Part shown: piece after piece, positions 1-5,161 of the stretch
Numbering within the stretch: the stretch's first letter is position 1
Layout: each line of letters starts with the position of its first letter
Assembly (NCBI GenBank): GCA_964471435.1
Contig: CAYYGA010000089.1
Location: 1 to 5,205, forward strand
DNA: 5,205 nucleotides
DNA from: Facklamia sp964471435
Lineage (GTDB): Bacteria; Bacillota; Bacilli; Lactobacillales; Aerococcaceae
Reading direction: 5' to 3'
Notes under the pieces: generated by a model
What the model saw: the letters and a program-made list of their open reading frames with translations, nothing else
Told to the model about the DNA's origin: nothing
Databases searched by the model: none
Made by a program: the position numbers and the translations under genes

Positions 1-9
1 CTTGGGCCG

Positions 10-26
10 GCTCACTCGGGGTGAGC
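10..26 (-). other. Small GC-rich hairpin in the putative stable-RNA leader
   Basis: A perfect 6-bp stem (GCTCAC at 10-15 with GTGAGC at 21-26) encloses a 5-base loop, about 15 bases into the transcript expected from promoter P2. No T-tract follows in the direction of transcription, so it is not an intrinsic terminator. It may be part of an rRNA operon leader, but the window ends before any 16S, tRNA or boxA sequence that could confirm this. Confidence 0.35.
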
Positions 27-38
27 TCCTTGCGACGA

Positions 39-76
39 CAGTTAATAATATAACATGGTTCGATATTCTTTGTCAA
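39..76 (-). promoter_or_regulatory. Promoter P2 (proximal) of a leftward stable-RNA operon
   Basis: On the minus strand there is a perfect -35 TTGACA (71-76), an 18-base spacer, and the -10 TATATT (47-52) preceded by TG one base upstream (extended -10). Transcription would begin near the G at 39, just before GTCGTC. The sequence upstream of the -35 (77-100) is made of A- and T-tracts, like the UP elements of rRNA promoters. The same architecture recurs 183 bp upstream as P1. Tandem strong promoters reading into GC-rich sequence are typical of rRNA operons in Bacillota. The RNA genes lie outside the window, so the operon's identity is inferred. Confidence 0.8.
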
Positions 77-222
77 CTCTTTTTTCAAAAAAGTTTTTTT
101 AAGATTTAAGAGTTAATCCTCTTGTCTATTTTCTTAAAATGTCACAGTTCTTCATTAGATCCAAAAGGAGCTGTCAAACGTCAACTTCTTTTTAAAGTAG
201 AAATATTGTTTCTCTGTGACGA

Positions 223-259
223 CTTAATTAATATATCATGGTCTTCCATATTCTGTCAA
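223..259 (-). promoter_or_regulatory. Promoter P1 (distal) of a leftward stable-RNA operon
   Basis: On the minus strand there is a perfect -35 TTGACA (254-259), an 18-base spacer, and -10 TATATT (230-235) with TG one base upstream. The predicted start is the G at 223, at the first base of GTCGTC. The layout matches P2, and the spacers share GAATAT, a GAA and ACCATG, so the two look like copies of one element. A/T-tracts upstream (260-283) resemble an UP element. A start at G would suit growth-rate and stringent control through GTP levels, as known for Bacillus rRNA promoters; that is inference here. Confidence 0.8.
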
Positions 260-359
260 ACACTTTTTGATAGTTTTTTTAAATGATTTTTCCCTTCCTT
301 ATATAGCTCGATTAATTTTATTGAATAGTACTGTCTTTAAAATTTCTATTCTTTATTTA

Positions 360-430
360 TCTTCTGGTCTGCAGATATTTAAAGATTAGTAATCTGCTTT
401 TAACTGCTAATAGTGCTTACGACCAGTAGA
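360..430 (-). other. Long-range inverted repeat with nested hairpin, possible RNA fold
   Basis: Two arms, 360-369 and 421-430, pair over 10 bp with one mismatch (core CTGGTC/GACCAG). Nested inside is a 6-bp hairpin (GCAGAT at 371-376 with ATCTGC at 392-397). The element lies just beyond the pgi terminator and upstream of P1, where ordinary transcripts would not reach. It could be a vestigial terminator, a protein site, a small RNA or chance; no promoter is obvious for it and its strand is uncertain. Confidence 0.3.
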
Positions 431-431
431 C

Positions 432-476
432 AAAATAAAAAAGTAAGGACTGGAATTCTTACTCACAGTCCTTACT
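432..476 (-). terminator. Intrinsic terminator of pgi
   Basis: A perfect 11-bp stem (442-452 with 466-476, AGTAAGGACTG and its complement) encloses a 13-base loop. On the minus strand it is followed at once by a T-run (TTTTTTATTTT, complement of 432-442). It starts 18 bp after the pgi stop codon. The T-tract is only on the minus-strand side, so it acts in that direction and would shield the downstream stable-RNA promoters from pgi read-through. Confidence 0.93.
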
Positions 477-493
477 CTGATATTTAATATAAA

Positions 494-1843
494 CTAAGAC
501 AGCCTCTTTTGTAACTCTCCAGCTAAGTCTTCAAATCCCGGCTTGCCTAATAAAGCAAACATATTCTTCTTATAGGCTTCCACTCCTGGTTGATCAAATG
601 GATTCACTCCATTCAAGTAGCCCGAAACTGCAACAGCTACTTCAAAAAAATAAATTAACTGTCCTAGCGAGTGAGCATCGAGTGCAGGTATTTGAATTAA
701 AAGATTAGGCACCCGGCCATCTGTATGTGCCAATAACGTTCCTTCAAAAGCTTTTTTATTTACAAAATCAACCGTCTGGCCTTCTAAATAGCCTAATCCG
801 TCTAAATCATCACTCATTTCAGGAATTAATAATTCTTGACGGGCCTGTCCGACTTGAACAACTGTTTCGAATATATTTCTTTGACCATCTTGTATAATTT
901 GTCCAATTGAATGCAGATCCGTTGAAAAGTTTGCAGTCGCTGGAAAAATACCTTTTTGGTCTTTACCTTCCGACTCGCCGAATAATTGTTTCCACCATTC
1001 GCCAAAGTACTGTAAGGCTGGTTCATAATTAACTAATATTTCAATATCTTTACCTTTACGATACAAGATGTTTCTTAAGACAGCATATTGCAGCGCCTGG
1101 TTACTTTCTAAGTCTCCAGTCTCACAATACCTCTCCATGGCAGCTTGGGCTCCAGCCATTAAGGCATCAATATCTCCTCCAGCTACTGCAATCGGCAGCA
1201 ACCCCACGGCTGTTAAAACAGTAAAGCGTCCCCCGATACCATCAGGTATTACAAAAGTTTGATACCCTTTCGCATCCGCTTCTTCTTTTAAAGCACCTTT
1301 CGATTGATCGGTTGTAGCATAAATACGTCTAGCAGCTTCTTCTTCACCGTATTTTTCTATCAGTTTTGTTTTTAATAAACGAAAAGCAATAGCTGGTTCC
1401 GTAGTTGTTCCTGATTTGGAAATCATATTAATAGAAAAATCACGGTCCCCTATTACATCAATCAAATCATTCAAATAGGTAGAAGAGATGTTATTACCGG
1501 CAAAGAATACCTGAGGCTGTCCTTTGCTGCCTGCCTGCACATTATAAAAAGTATGATTTAAAAACTCAATGGCGGCTCTGGCACCTAAATAGGACCCGCC
1601 GATTCCAATCACTACTAAAACTTCAGAATCAGCTTTTATAGTTTCAGCTGCTTCTTTTATTCTTTCATACTCAGCTTTATCATAGTCAACAGGCCATTTT
1701 ACCCAATCAGTAAATTCACTTCCAGCTCCTTTTTGCTGCACAAGCTGTTCCAGTGCTAACCCGGCATAGGGCAGCAATTGGGTAAGTTCGTGTTTATCGA
1801 TAAAATTAGCTGCATTTTTCCAATTGAATTGTAATTGTGTCAT
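494..1843 (-). CDS. pgi: Glucose-6-phosphate isomerase
   Basis: Cytosolic enzyme interconverting glucose 6-phosphate and fructose 6-phosphate in glycolysis and gluconeogenesis. The 449 residues match the compact form of Gram-positive bacteria (about 450) rather than the ~550-residue E. coli/animal form. Visible landmarks are GIGGSYLG (80-87) and the sugar-phosphate-binding SKSGTTTEP (142-150) in the first SIS-type fold; the first PGI signature around DGIGGRFT (201-208); GESEGK (289-294) with the catalytic-base glutamate E290; DLHSIGQ (309-315) with H311, linked to ring opening; and the second signature FDQPGVEAYK (416-425) ending in K425. The start ATG has AAGGAG (1852-1857) 8 nt upstream. 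It is the last gene of the leftward run, 34 bp after the S1-domain gene, and is followed by a strong terminator. B. subtilis also carries pgi close to yugI, so the neighbourhood is an old one. No defect is seen. Confidence 0.98.
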   Translation of the reverse strand: MTQLQFNWKNAANFIDKHELTQLLPYAGLALEQLVQQKGAGSEFTDWVKWPVDYDKAEYERIKEAAETIKADSEVLVVIGIGGSYLGARAAIEFLNHTFYNVQAGSKGQPQVFFAGNNISSTYLNDLIDVIGDRDFSINMISKSGTTTEPAIAFRLLKTKLIEKYGEEEAARRIYATTDQSKGALKEEADAKGYQTFVIPDGIGGRFTVLTAVGLLPIAVAGGDIDALMAGAQAAMERYCETGDLESNQALQYAVLRNILYRKGKDIEILVNYEPALQYFGEWWKQLFGESEGKDQKGIFPATANFSTDLHSIGQIIQDGQRNIFETVVQVGQARQELLIPEMSDDLDGLGYLEGQTVDFVNKKAFEGTLLAHTDGRVPNLLIQIPALDAHSLGQLIYFFEVAVAVSGYLNGVNPFDQPGVEAYKKNMFALLGKPGFEDLAGELQKRLS

Positions 1844-1877
1844 CAGAACGTCTCCTTTTTATGCTTCAACCATGGAT

Positions 1878-2279
1878 TTAAACTTTAATTTTAGTTTCGA
1901 ATTCATTTTTTTCAATCGATTCTAATGCGCTTTCTATCCATTTGGGTAACTGGTTTTCAATTGTTTTGAATCCAATAGGAGGGGTAGAGCGTTTTTTACG
2001 TTTTTTATAACGTTTAGGATAAGGTGGACTGTCTATTTTGGATAATGCCCGCATGGATAAGGATATTTTTTTTGTATACTCATCAATGTCCACTATAACC
2101 ACCTTAACTTTGTCTCCTATTTGCACAAAGTCTTTAATTTCTCCCATATAGCCATGTTTACACTCCGAAATATGGACAAGGCCCTGCTCGGTCTCAGATA
2201 AGCTGACAAAAATACCATAATGTTGTATTCCTGTGACTTCTCCTTCAATAATGTCTCCAATTTTTAGTTCGTTGCTCAC
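1878..2279 (-). CDS. S1-domain RNA-binding protein, YugI/GSP13/CvfD type
   Basis: A 133-residue protein with one N-terminal S1 (OB-fold) domain at about residues 6-76: GDIIEGEVTGI, YGIFVSL, GLVHISE and VKVVIVDID, then KKISLSMRAL. Next come a strongly basic linker (PKRYKKRKKR, 88-97) that could contact RNA, and a C-terminal segment GFKTIENQLPKWI (103-115) followed by a short acidic helix. Length and layout match B. subtilis YugI (general stress protein 13) and streptococcal CvfD, which bind RNA and/or the ribosome and affect expression after transcription; the exact target here is unknown. The start codon is GTG, chosen because AAAGGA (2287-2292) sits 7 nt upstream and the family begins close to the S1 fold; a nearby ATG is in another frame and runs straight into TGA. 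It lies 24 bp after ppi and 34 bp before pgi, with no terminator on either side, so co-transcription is likely. Confidence 0.9.
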   Translation of the reverse strand: MSNELKIGDIIEGEVTGIQHYGIFVSLSETEQGLVHISECKHGYMGEIKDFVQIGDKVKVVIVDIDEYTKKISLSMRALSKIDSPPYPKRYKKRKKRSTPPIGFKTIENQLPKWIESALESIEKNEFETKIKV

Positions 2280-2286
2280 ATTATCA

Positions 2287-2292
2287 TCCTTT
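2287..2292 (-). promoter_or_regulatory. Ribosome binding site supporting a GTG start
   Basis: AAAGGA on the minus strand, 7 nt before the GTG at 2277-2279, fixes the start of the S1-domain gene. The ATG overlapping by two bases (AATGTGA) is out of frame and is followed immediately by a stop. Confidence 0.75.
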
Positions 2293-2303
2293 AGGCAATC
2301 ATA

Positions 2304-2888
2304 TTAATGAAGCGTAATGCTCTCAATGACAACATCTTCAGTCGGTTTATCAGCTATACCTGTAGCTACGTTTTGAATGGCTTCAACATTTTCCATTCCT
2401 TCGACTACATGTCCAAAGACAGTATGGCGATGATCTAACCAAGGTGTTCCTCCATTTTTTGCATAAGACTCAATGATTTCTTCTGGATACTCCAACCCTT
2501 TCAGCTGTTCAAGCATTCCACTGTCCACCTCTGGAGCAGTTACAATGAAAAACTGGCTGCCATTTGTATTCGGTCCGGCATTAGCCATTGATAAGGCACC
2601 ATATAAATTAAATAGTGAGGTATTGAACTCATCGTTAAAGGATTCTCCCCATTTACTTTGGCCGCCTGCTCCAGTTCCTGTCGGGTCCCCTCCTTGAATC
2701 ATGAAATCTTTAATCACACGATGAAAAATGATACCGTCATAATATCCGTCTGCTGCTAAATCTTTAAAGTTCTCCACTGTTTGAGGTGCAAATTCCGGAA
2801 AAAGTACTAATCCAATGTCACCTTTGTTTGTATGTAAAGTAATATCTGCAGTTTTATCTTCTAAATTTAATTGTGGTAATTGAACCAT
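2304..2888 (-). CDS. Peptidyl-prolyl cis-trans isomerase, cyclophilin type
   Basis: Catalyses cis-trans isomerisation of X-Pro bonds. No signal peptide or lipobox is present, so it is cytosolic. With the start used here it has 194 residues. The cyclophilin core is clear: FHRVIKDFMIQGGDPTGTG (55-73) carries the catalytic arginine R57 and the active-site glutamine Q65, GSQFFI (110-115) follows, and WLDHRHTVFG (150-159) includes the cyclosporin-contact tryptophan W150 and H155. Between the last two blocks is an insertion of roughly 30 residues (about 119-148) that is absent from short PpiB proteins but usual in Lactobacillales homologues. The reading frame is open six codons further upstream to 2906, but AGGAG (2896-2900) lies 7 nt before the ATG at 2886-2888 and falls inside that extension, which has no site of its own. 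It is the first gene of the leftward operon with the S1-domain gene and pgi, and is divergent from the YuiD-like gene. The symbol ppi or ppiB would be usual but the paralogue is uncertain. Confidence 0.95.
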   Translation of the reverse strand: MVQLPQLNLEDKTADITLHTNKGDIGLVLFPEFAPQTVENFKDLAADGYYDGIIFHRVIKDFMIQGGDPTGTGAGGQSKWGESFNDEFNTSLFNLYGALSMANAGPNTNGSQFFIVTAPEVDSGMLEQLKGLEYPEEIIESYAKNGGTPWLDHRHTVFGHVVEGMENVEAIQNVATGIADKPTEDVVIESITLH

Positions 2889-2895
2889 TTTATCT

Positions 2896-2900
2896 CTCCT
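2896..2900 (-). promoter_or_regulatory. Ribosome binding site deciding the cyclophilin start
   Basis: AGGAG on the minus strand, 7 nt before the ATG at 2886-2888. It overlaps the codons of the longer possible reading frame (ATG at 2904-2906), which argues that the longer frame is not the one translated. Confidence 0.85.
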
Positions 2901-2974
2901 AATCATTTATTTTTTCACATAAATACATTTTACCTGATTTAACTGTAAATTTATAGTTATAGACTTTTATTTTT

Positions 2975-3002
2975 GTTACTATAGAAAGTAACTAATTTCT
3001 AT
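2975..3002. repeat. Two overlapping inverted repeats, candidate operator
   Basis: GTTACT (2975-2980) and AGTAAC (2987-2992) form a perfect 6-bp inverted repeat with a 6-base centre. Overlapping it, ATAGAAA (2981-2987) and TTTCTAT (2996-3002) form a perfect 7-bp inverted repeat with an 8-base centre. They cannot both pair at once. The first overlaps the best -10 candidate of the rightward operon, and both lie 15-42 bp before that operon's first start codon. A repressor site or alternative hairpins in a 5' leader are both possible. Confidence 0.45.
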
Positions 3003-3016
3003 ACGAGAAGGAATAG

Positions 3017-3547
3017 ATGCTTATGAATTTTTCCCTAATAGCAGCTTTCGCTGCAATCTTTTTTGCCCAAGCCATAAAATTTCCTATCGCTCACTTTTCA
3101 AGAAAAGCTCCCGATATAAAAATAATCACTTCTACAGGCGGGATGCCAAGTTCTCACTCCGCTGCCGTTTCCAGTTTAATTACAAGTTTAATCTTTGAGT
3201 ATGGTTTCTCCTCTCCTTATGTAGCAATCGCAACTGTATTTGGCGTAATAATTATGTTTGACTCGATGGGTGTCAGACGTCAAAGCGGTGAGCAGGGAAT
3301 GGTAATCGATGCTATCCTCCAACATTTAGAACAAAAGGAAGACCTACTCAATAAAAAGCAGATTGTAGAAGGATCCGTTGAAAGTGAGAACCCTCATGTT
3401 GCAAACGAAATTATTGAAGACTATGAAGAGTTAGTCGTTACTAAATATTTAGGACACAAACCCAGCGAAGTTTTTGCCGGAATCTTTACAGGCGGTTTTG
3501 TTGCTATTGCACTTCGTATCCTTTATATTAATTTATTCGTTAGTTAG
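3017..3547 (+). CDS. YuiD-type membrane protein, divergent PAP2 family (DUF212)
   Basis: A 176-residue membrane protein related to B. subtilis YuiD. Hydrophobic stretches lie at about 4-22, 48-82 (probably two passes) and 152-174. The family block TSTGGMPSSHSAA (38-50) resembles the PSGH-like motif of PAP2 acid phosphatases and is followed by FDSMGVRRQSGEQ (81-93) and GHKPSEVFAG (146-155). No activity is firmly established for the family, so phosphatase action on a lipid or sugar phosphate is only suggested by the motifs. The segment at about 103-145 is acidic and longer than in YuiD as I recall it. The start is either the ATG at 3017 or the one at 3023: GAAGGA (3007-3012) is 4 nt from the first and 10 nt from the second. 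The gene ends in tandem stops (TAG TAA). It leads the rightward operon, with the reductase gene 19 bp downstream. Confidence 0.88.
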   Translation: MLMNFSLIAAFAAIFFAQAIKFPIAHFSRKAPDIKIITSTGGMPSSHSAAVSSLITSLIFEYGFSSPYVAIATVFGVIIMFDSMGVRRQSGEQGMVIDAILQHLEQKEDLLNKKQIVEGSVESENPHVANEIIEDYEELVVTKYLGHKPSEVFAGIFTGGFVAIALRILYINLFVS

Positions 3548-3566
3548 TAATTTATAGGAGTAATTT

Positions 3567-4604
3567 ATGACAGAAAATGTAACATTAGCTATTAAAAAAG
3601 AAATTTATGATATAACCATTATTGGAGCCGGCCCTGTCGGCCTTTTCACAGCCTTCTATGCTCATATGCGAGAGGCCCGAGTAAAAATTATTGATTCCTT
3701 AGAAGAAGTGGGCGGTCAGCCCGCTCACGTTTATCCTGAAAAAAATATCTTTGATATCCCTGCCTACGCAGAAATTAATGGCCAAGACTTGGGGCACCAA
3801 TTGCTTAAACAACTGGAACGTTTTGATACTGAGCTGTGTTTAGGTGAAGAAGCCCTTACTATTAATAAAATAGAAGATCCTACGGGAGAAATGGAAGAGA
3901 TATTTTCCATCCAGACAAACAAAGCAACTCACTACAGCCGTACTTTGATTATCGCAGCAGGCAATGGTGCCTTCCAGCCTAGAAAATTGAATTTACCTGA
4001 AGCAGAAACTGCTGAATACAACAATCTACATTACTATGTAAAAAATCTGCAGCAGTTTAAAAATAAAAAGGTAGCGATTTGTGGCGGAGGAGACTCAGCA
4101 GTTGATTGGGCCTTAACACTTGAACCCCTTGCAGAAAAAGTTTCAATTATCCACCGCCGGAAGCAATTTCGTGCCTTAGAACACAGTGTATCCTTATTAG
4201 AAAACTCTACAGTAGAGATTCTAACCCCGTTTGTTCCAAGCAAATTAATTTCCAACCAGCAGCAGATTATGGCTGTCGAATTAGTTAAACCACGTTCCGA
4301 GGAAAGTCAGTTATTAGAAATTGACCACCTAATTGTTAATTATGGTTTTTCAACTTCCATTGGTTCATTAAAAGGTTGGGGTTTTGAAACGGTGCGCAAC
4401 CAAATCAAAGTAGATAATCAGCTAGAAACCTCTGTAAAAGGTATTTTTGCAGTTGGAGACATAGCCGATTATGAGGGGAAAGTGCGTATTATTGCCACTG
4501 GTTTCGGCGAAGCCCCTCATGCAGTTAATTTCGCTTTAAAACATATTAACCCGGCTTATCGTCAGTCCCCCGTTCACAGTAGCAGTCTTTTCGAAGGAGA
4601 GTAA
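3567..4604 (+). CDS. Ferredoxin/flavodoxin-NADP+ reductase, thioredoxin-reductase-like (YumC type)
   Basis: FAD-dependent cytosolic reductase expected to move electrons between NADPH and ferredoxin or flavodoxin. In 345 residues the N-terminal dinucleotide fold shows IIGAGPVGLF (18-27) for FAD, with VGGQP (48-52) nearby. The inserted NADPH-binding domain has ICGGGDSAVDWA (171-182) and HRRKQFRA (196-203), whose arginines suit the 2'-phosphate of NADP. The C-terminal FAD motif is IFAVGDIADY (293-302), followed by KVRIIATGFGEA. True thioredoxin reductases carry a redox-active CxxC in the NADPH domain; none is present (only single cysteines at 91 and 172), which separates this protein from TrxB and places it with B. 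subtilis YumC, Bacillus/Chlorobaculum-type FNR (332 residues in YumC). AGGAG (3556-3560) lies 6 nt before the ATG. It follows the YuiD-like gene by 19 bp, and its stop is 2 bp before the next start. The electron-acceptor partner is not in the window. Confidence 0.93.
   Translation: MTENVTLAIKKEIYDITIIGAGPVGLFTAFYAHMREARVKIIDSLEEVGGQPAHVYPEKNIFDIPAYAEINGQDLGHQLLKQLERFDTELCLGEEALTINKIEDPTGEMEEIFSIQTNKATHYSRTLIIAAGNGAFQPRKLNLPEAETAEYNNLHYYVKNLQQFKNKKVAICGGGDSAVDWALTLEPLAEKVSIIHRRKQFRALEHSVSLLENSTVEILTPFVPSKLISNQQQIMAVELVKPRSEESQLLEIDHLIVNYGFSTSIGSLKGWGFETVRNQIKVDNQLETSVKGIFAVGDIADYEGKVRIIATGFGEAPHAVNFALKHINPAYRQSPVHSSSLFEGE
4594..4599 (+). promoter_or_regulatory. Ribosome binding site inside the reductase gene, coupling to pgpA
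   Basis: AAGGAG lies within the last codons of the reductase gene, 7 nt before the ATG at 4607. The reductase stop (4602-4604) falls between the two. Ribosomes finishing the reductase would be placed directly at the next start, which suggests translational coupling. Confidence 0.8.
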
Positions 4605-4606
4605 AA

Positions 4607-5161
4607 ATGACATCAGCAAAAAAACTATTAAAAAGTTCTTTATTAGAACAGCAGGCTTATGATTTATTAAAACAAAGAGGCGTTGGAGTAAATGATATCG
4701 CCGATATTGTTTATGATTTACAAAAAGTATACATCCCAGATTTGACTCATGATATTTGTTTAGAAAATATTTATGCAGTAATGCGTAAAAGAGAAGTACA
4801 AAACGCTGTAATCACAGGTATTGAGATTGATATTGGAGCAGAAGAGGGTAAATTTTCCCCCCTGCTTACTGATATGTTAATGCGAGATGAAGGTTTATAT
4901 GGAATTGATGAAATCTTAGTTTTATCGATCGTTAATGTTTACGGTTCTATTGGACTGACAAACTTTGGTTATGTCGATAAAATAAAACCAGGCATTATTG
5001 GAACTTTAAACTCAGAAAAAGATGAACATTGCAATACCTTTATAGATGATATAGTAGGAGCCATTGCTGCTGCAGCAGCAAGTAGGATTGCCCACTCTCA
5101 ACCTCAAGAAGACTATGTCAGTATTCCACCCAAACATCCCAGTGAAGTAGATGACAATTAA
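4607..5161 (+). CDS. pgpA: Phosphatidylglycerophosphatase A family protein (YutG-like)
   Basis: The family removes the phosphate of phosphatidylglycerophosphate to give phosphatidylglycerol, a step toward cardiolipin and teichoic-acid precursors. In 184 residues it shows blocks I associate with B. subtilis YutG: YDLLKQRGV (18-26) with DIADIVYDLQK (30-40), KREVQNAVITGIEID (61-75), DEGLYGIDEILVLSIVNVYG (94-113), GYVDKIKPGI (121-130) and FIDDIVGAIAAAAASR (145-160). Hydrophobic stretches at about 102-118 and 148-163 are interrupted by conserved acids, so membrane association rather than classical spanning is likely. Compared with YutG it has some extra residues at the N-terminus (about 1-15) and a polar, proline-containing tail of about 21 residues (164-184). 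Bacillota often have other enzymes for this reaction, so the catalytic role is inferred from family membership. It is probably coupled to the preceding reductase gene; no terminator is visible in the 44 bp that follow. Confidence 0.85.
   Translation: MTSAKKLLKSSLLEQQAYDLLKQRGVGVNDIADIVYDLQKVYIPDLTHDICLENIYAVMRKREVQNAVITGIEIDIGAEEGKFSPLLTDMLMRDEGLYGIDEILVLSIVNVYGSIGLTNFGYVDKIKPGIIGTLNSEKDEHCNTFIDDIVGAIAAAAASRIAHSQPQEDYVSIPPKHPSEVDDN

Larger units (their letters stand above)
1..493. other. Gene-free region holding stable-RNA promoters and the pgi terminator
   Basis: No credible protein gene is visible on either strand in this 493-bp stretch, which is AT-rich apart from the first ~35 bases. Reading leftward (minus strand) it contains the pgi terminator (about 432-476), an inverted repeat spanning 360-430, promoter P1 (223-259), a promoter-to-promoter interval of about 150 bp, promoter P2 (39-76), and a GC-rich transcribed leader with a small hairpin at 10-26. 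The interval between the promoters also has a 7-bp inverted repeat (141-147 with 214-220) and -35-like hexamers at 172-177 and 179-184 without a convincing partner. The gap around 284-359 is plain AT-rich sequence in which I see nothing. Confidence 0.8.
2889..3016. promoter_or_regulatory. Divergent intergenic region with candidate promoters for both operons
   Basis: This 128-bp AT-rich spacer must supply the starts of both operons unless they are read from outside. For the cyclophilin operon, the minus strand shows TAAAAT (2927-2932) as a -10 candidate, but without a good -35 at 16-18 bp; TTTACA (2944-2949) is a decent -35 but has only a poor -10 (TATTTA) 18 bp on. For the YuiD-like operon, TATAGA (2980-2985) with TTATAG 17 bp upstream is weak. 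None reaches the quality of the promoters at the left edge, so the exact sites are not assigned. Confidence 0.4.

Noticed and set aside
10..26. Hairpin at the left edge as an intrinsic terminator
   Set aside because: No T-tract follows on either strand, and it lies directly downstream of a strong promoter.
154..184. Possible third leftward promoter between P1 and P2 (TTGACG at 179-184, TCTAAT at 154-159)
   Set aside because: The spacer would be 19 bases and there is no TG extension or conserved start word; the other -35-like hexamer (172-177) has no -10 at 16-18 bp.
826..1026. Minus-strand open frame of 66 codons inside pgi
   Set aside because: It lies wholly within the well-supported pgi gene in another frame, has no ribosome binding site and encodes no recognisable protein.
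1068..1262. Plus-strand open frame of 64 codons opposite pgi
   Set aside because: Antisense shadow of pgi; its composition mirrors the coding strand and no initiation signals are seen.
2473..2697. Plus-strand open frame of 74 codons opposite the cyclophilin gene
   Set aside because: Antisense to a conserved gene, with no ribosome binding site and no family features.
4034..4255. Minus-strand open frame of 73 codons opposite the reductase gene
   Set aside because: Antisense to the NADPH-binding domain coding sequence; no independent support.
3567..4604. Annotation of the flavoprotein as thioredoxin reductase (trxB)
   Set aside because: The redox-active CxxC motif that TrxB needs is absent; the fold and motifs fit the YumC-type ferredoxin/flavodoxin-NADP+ reductase.
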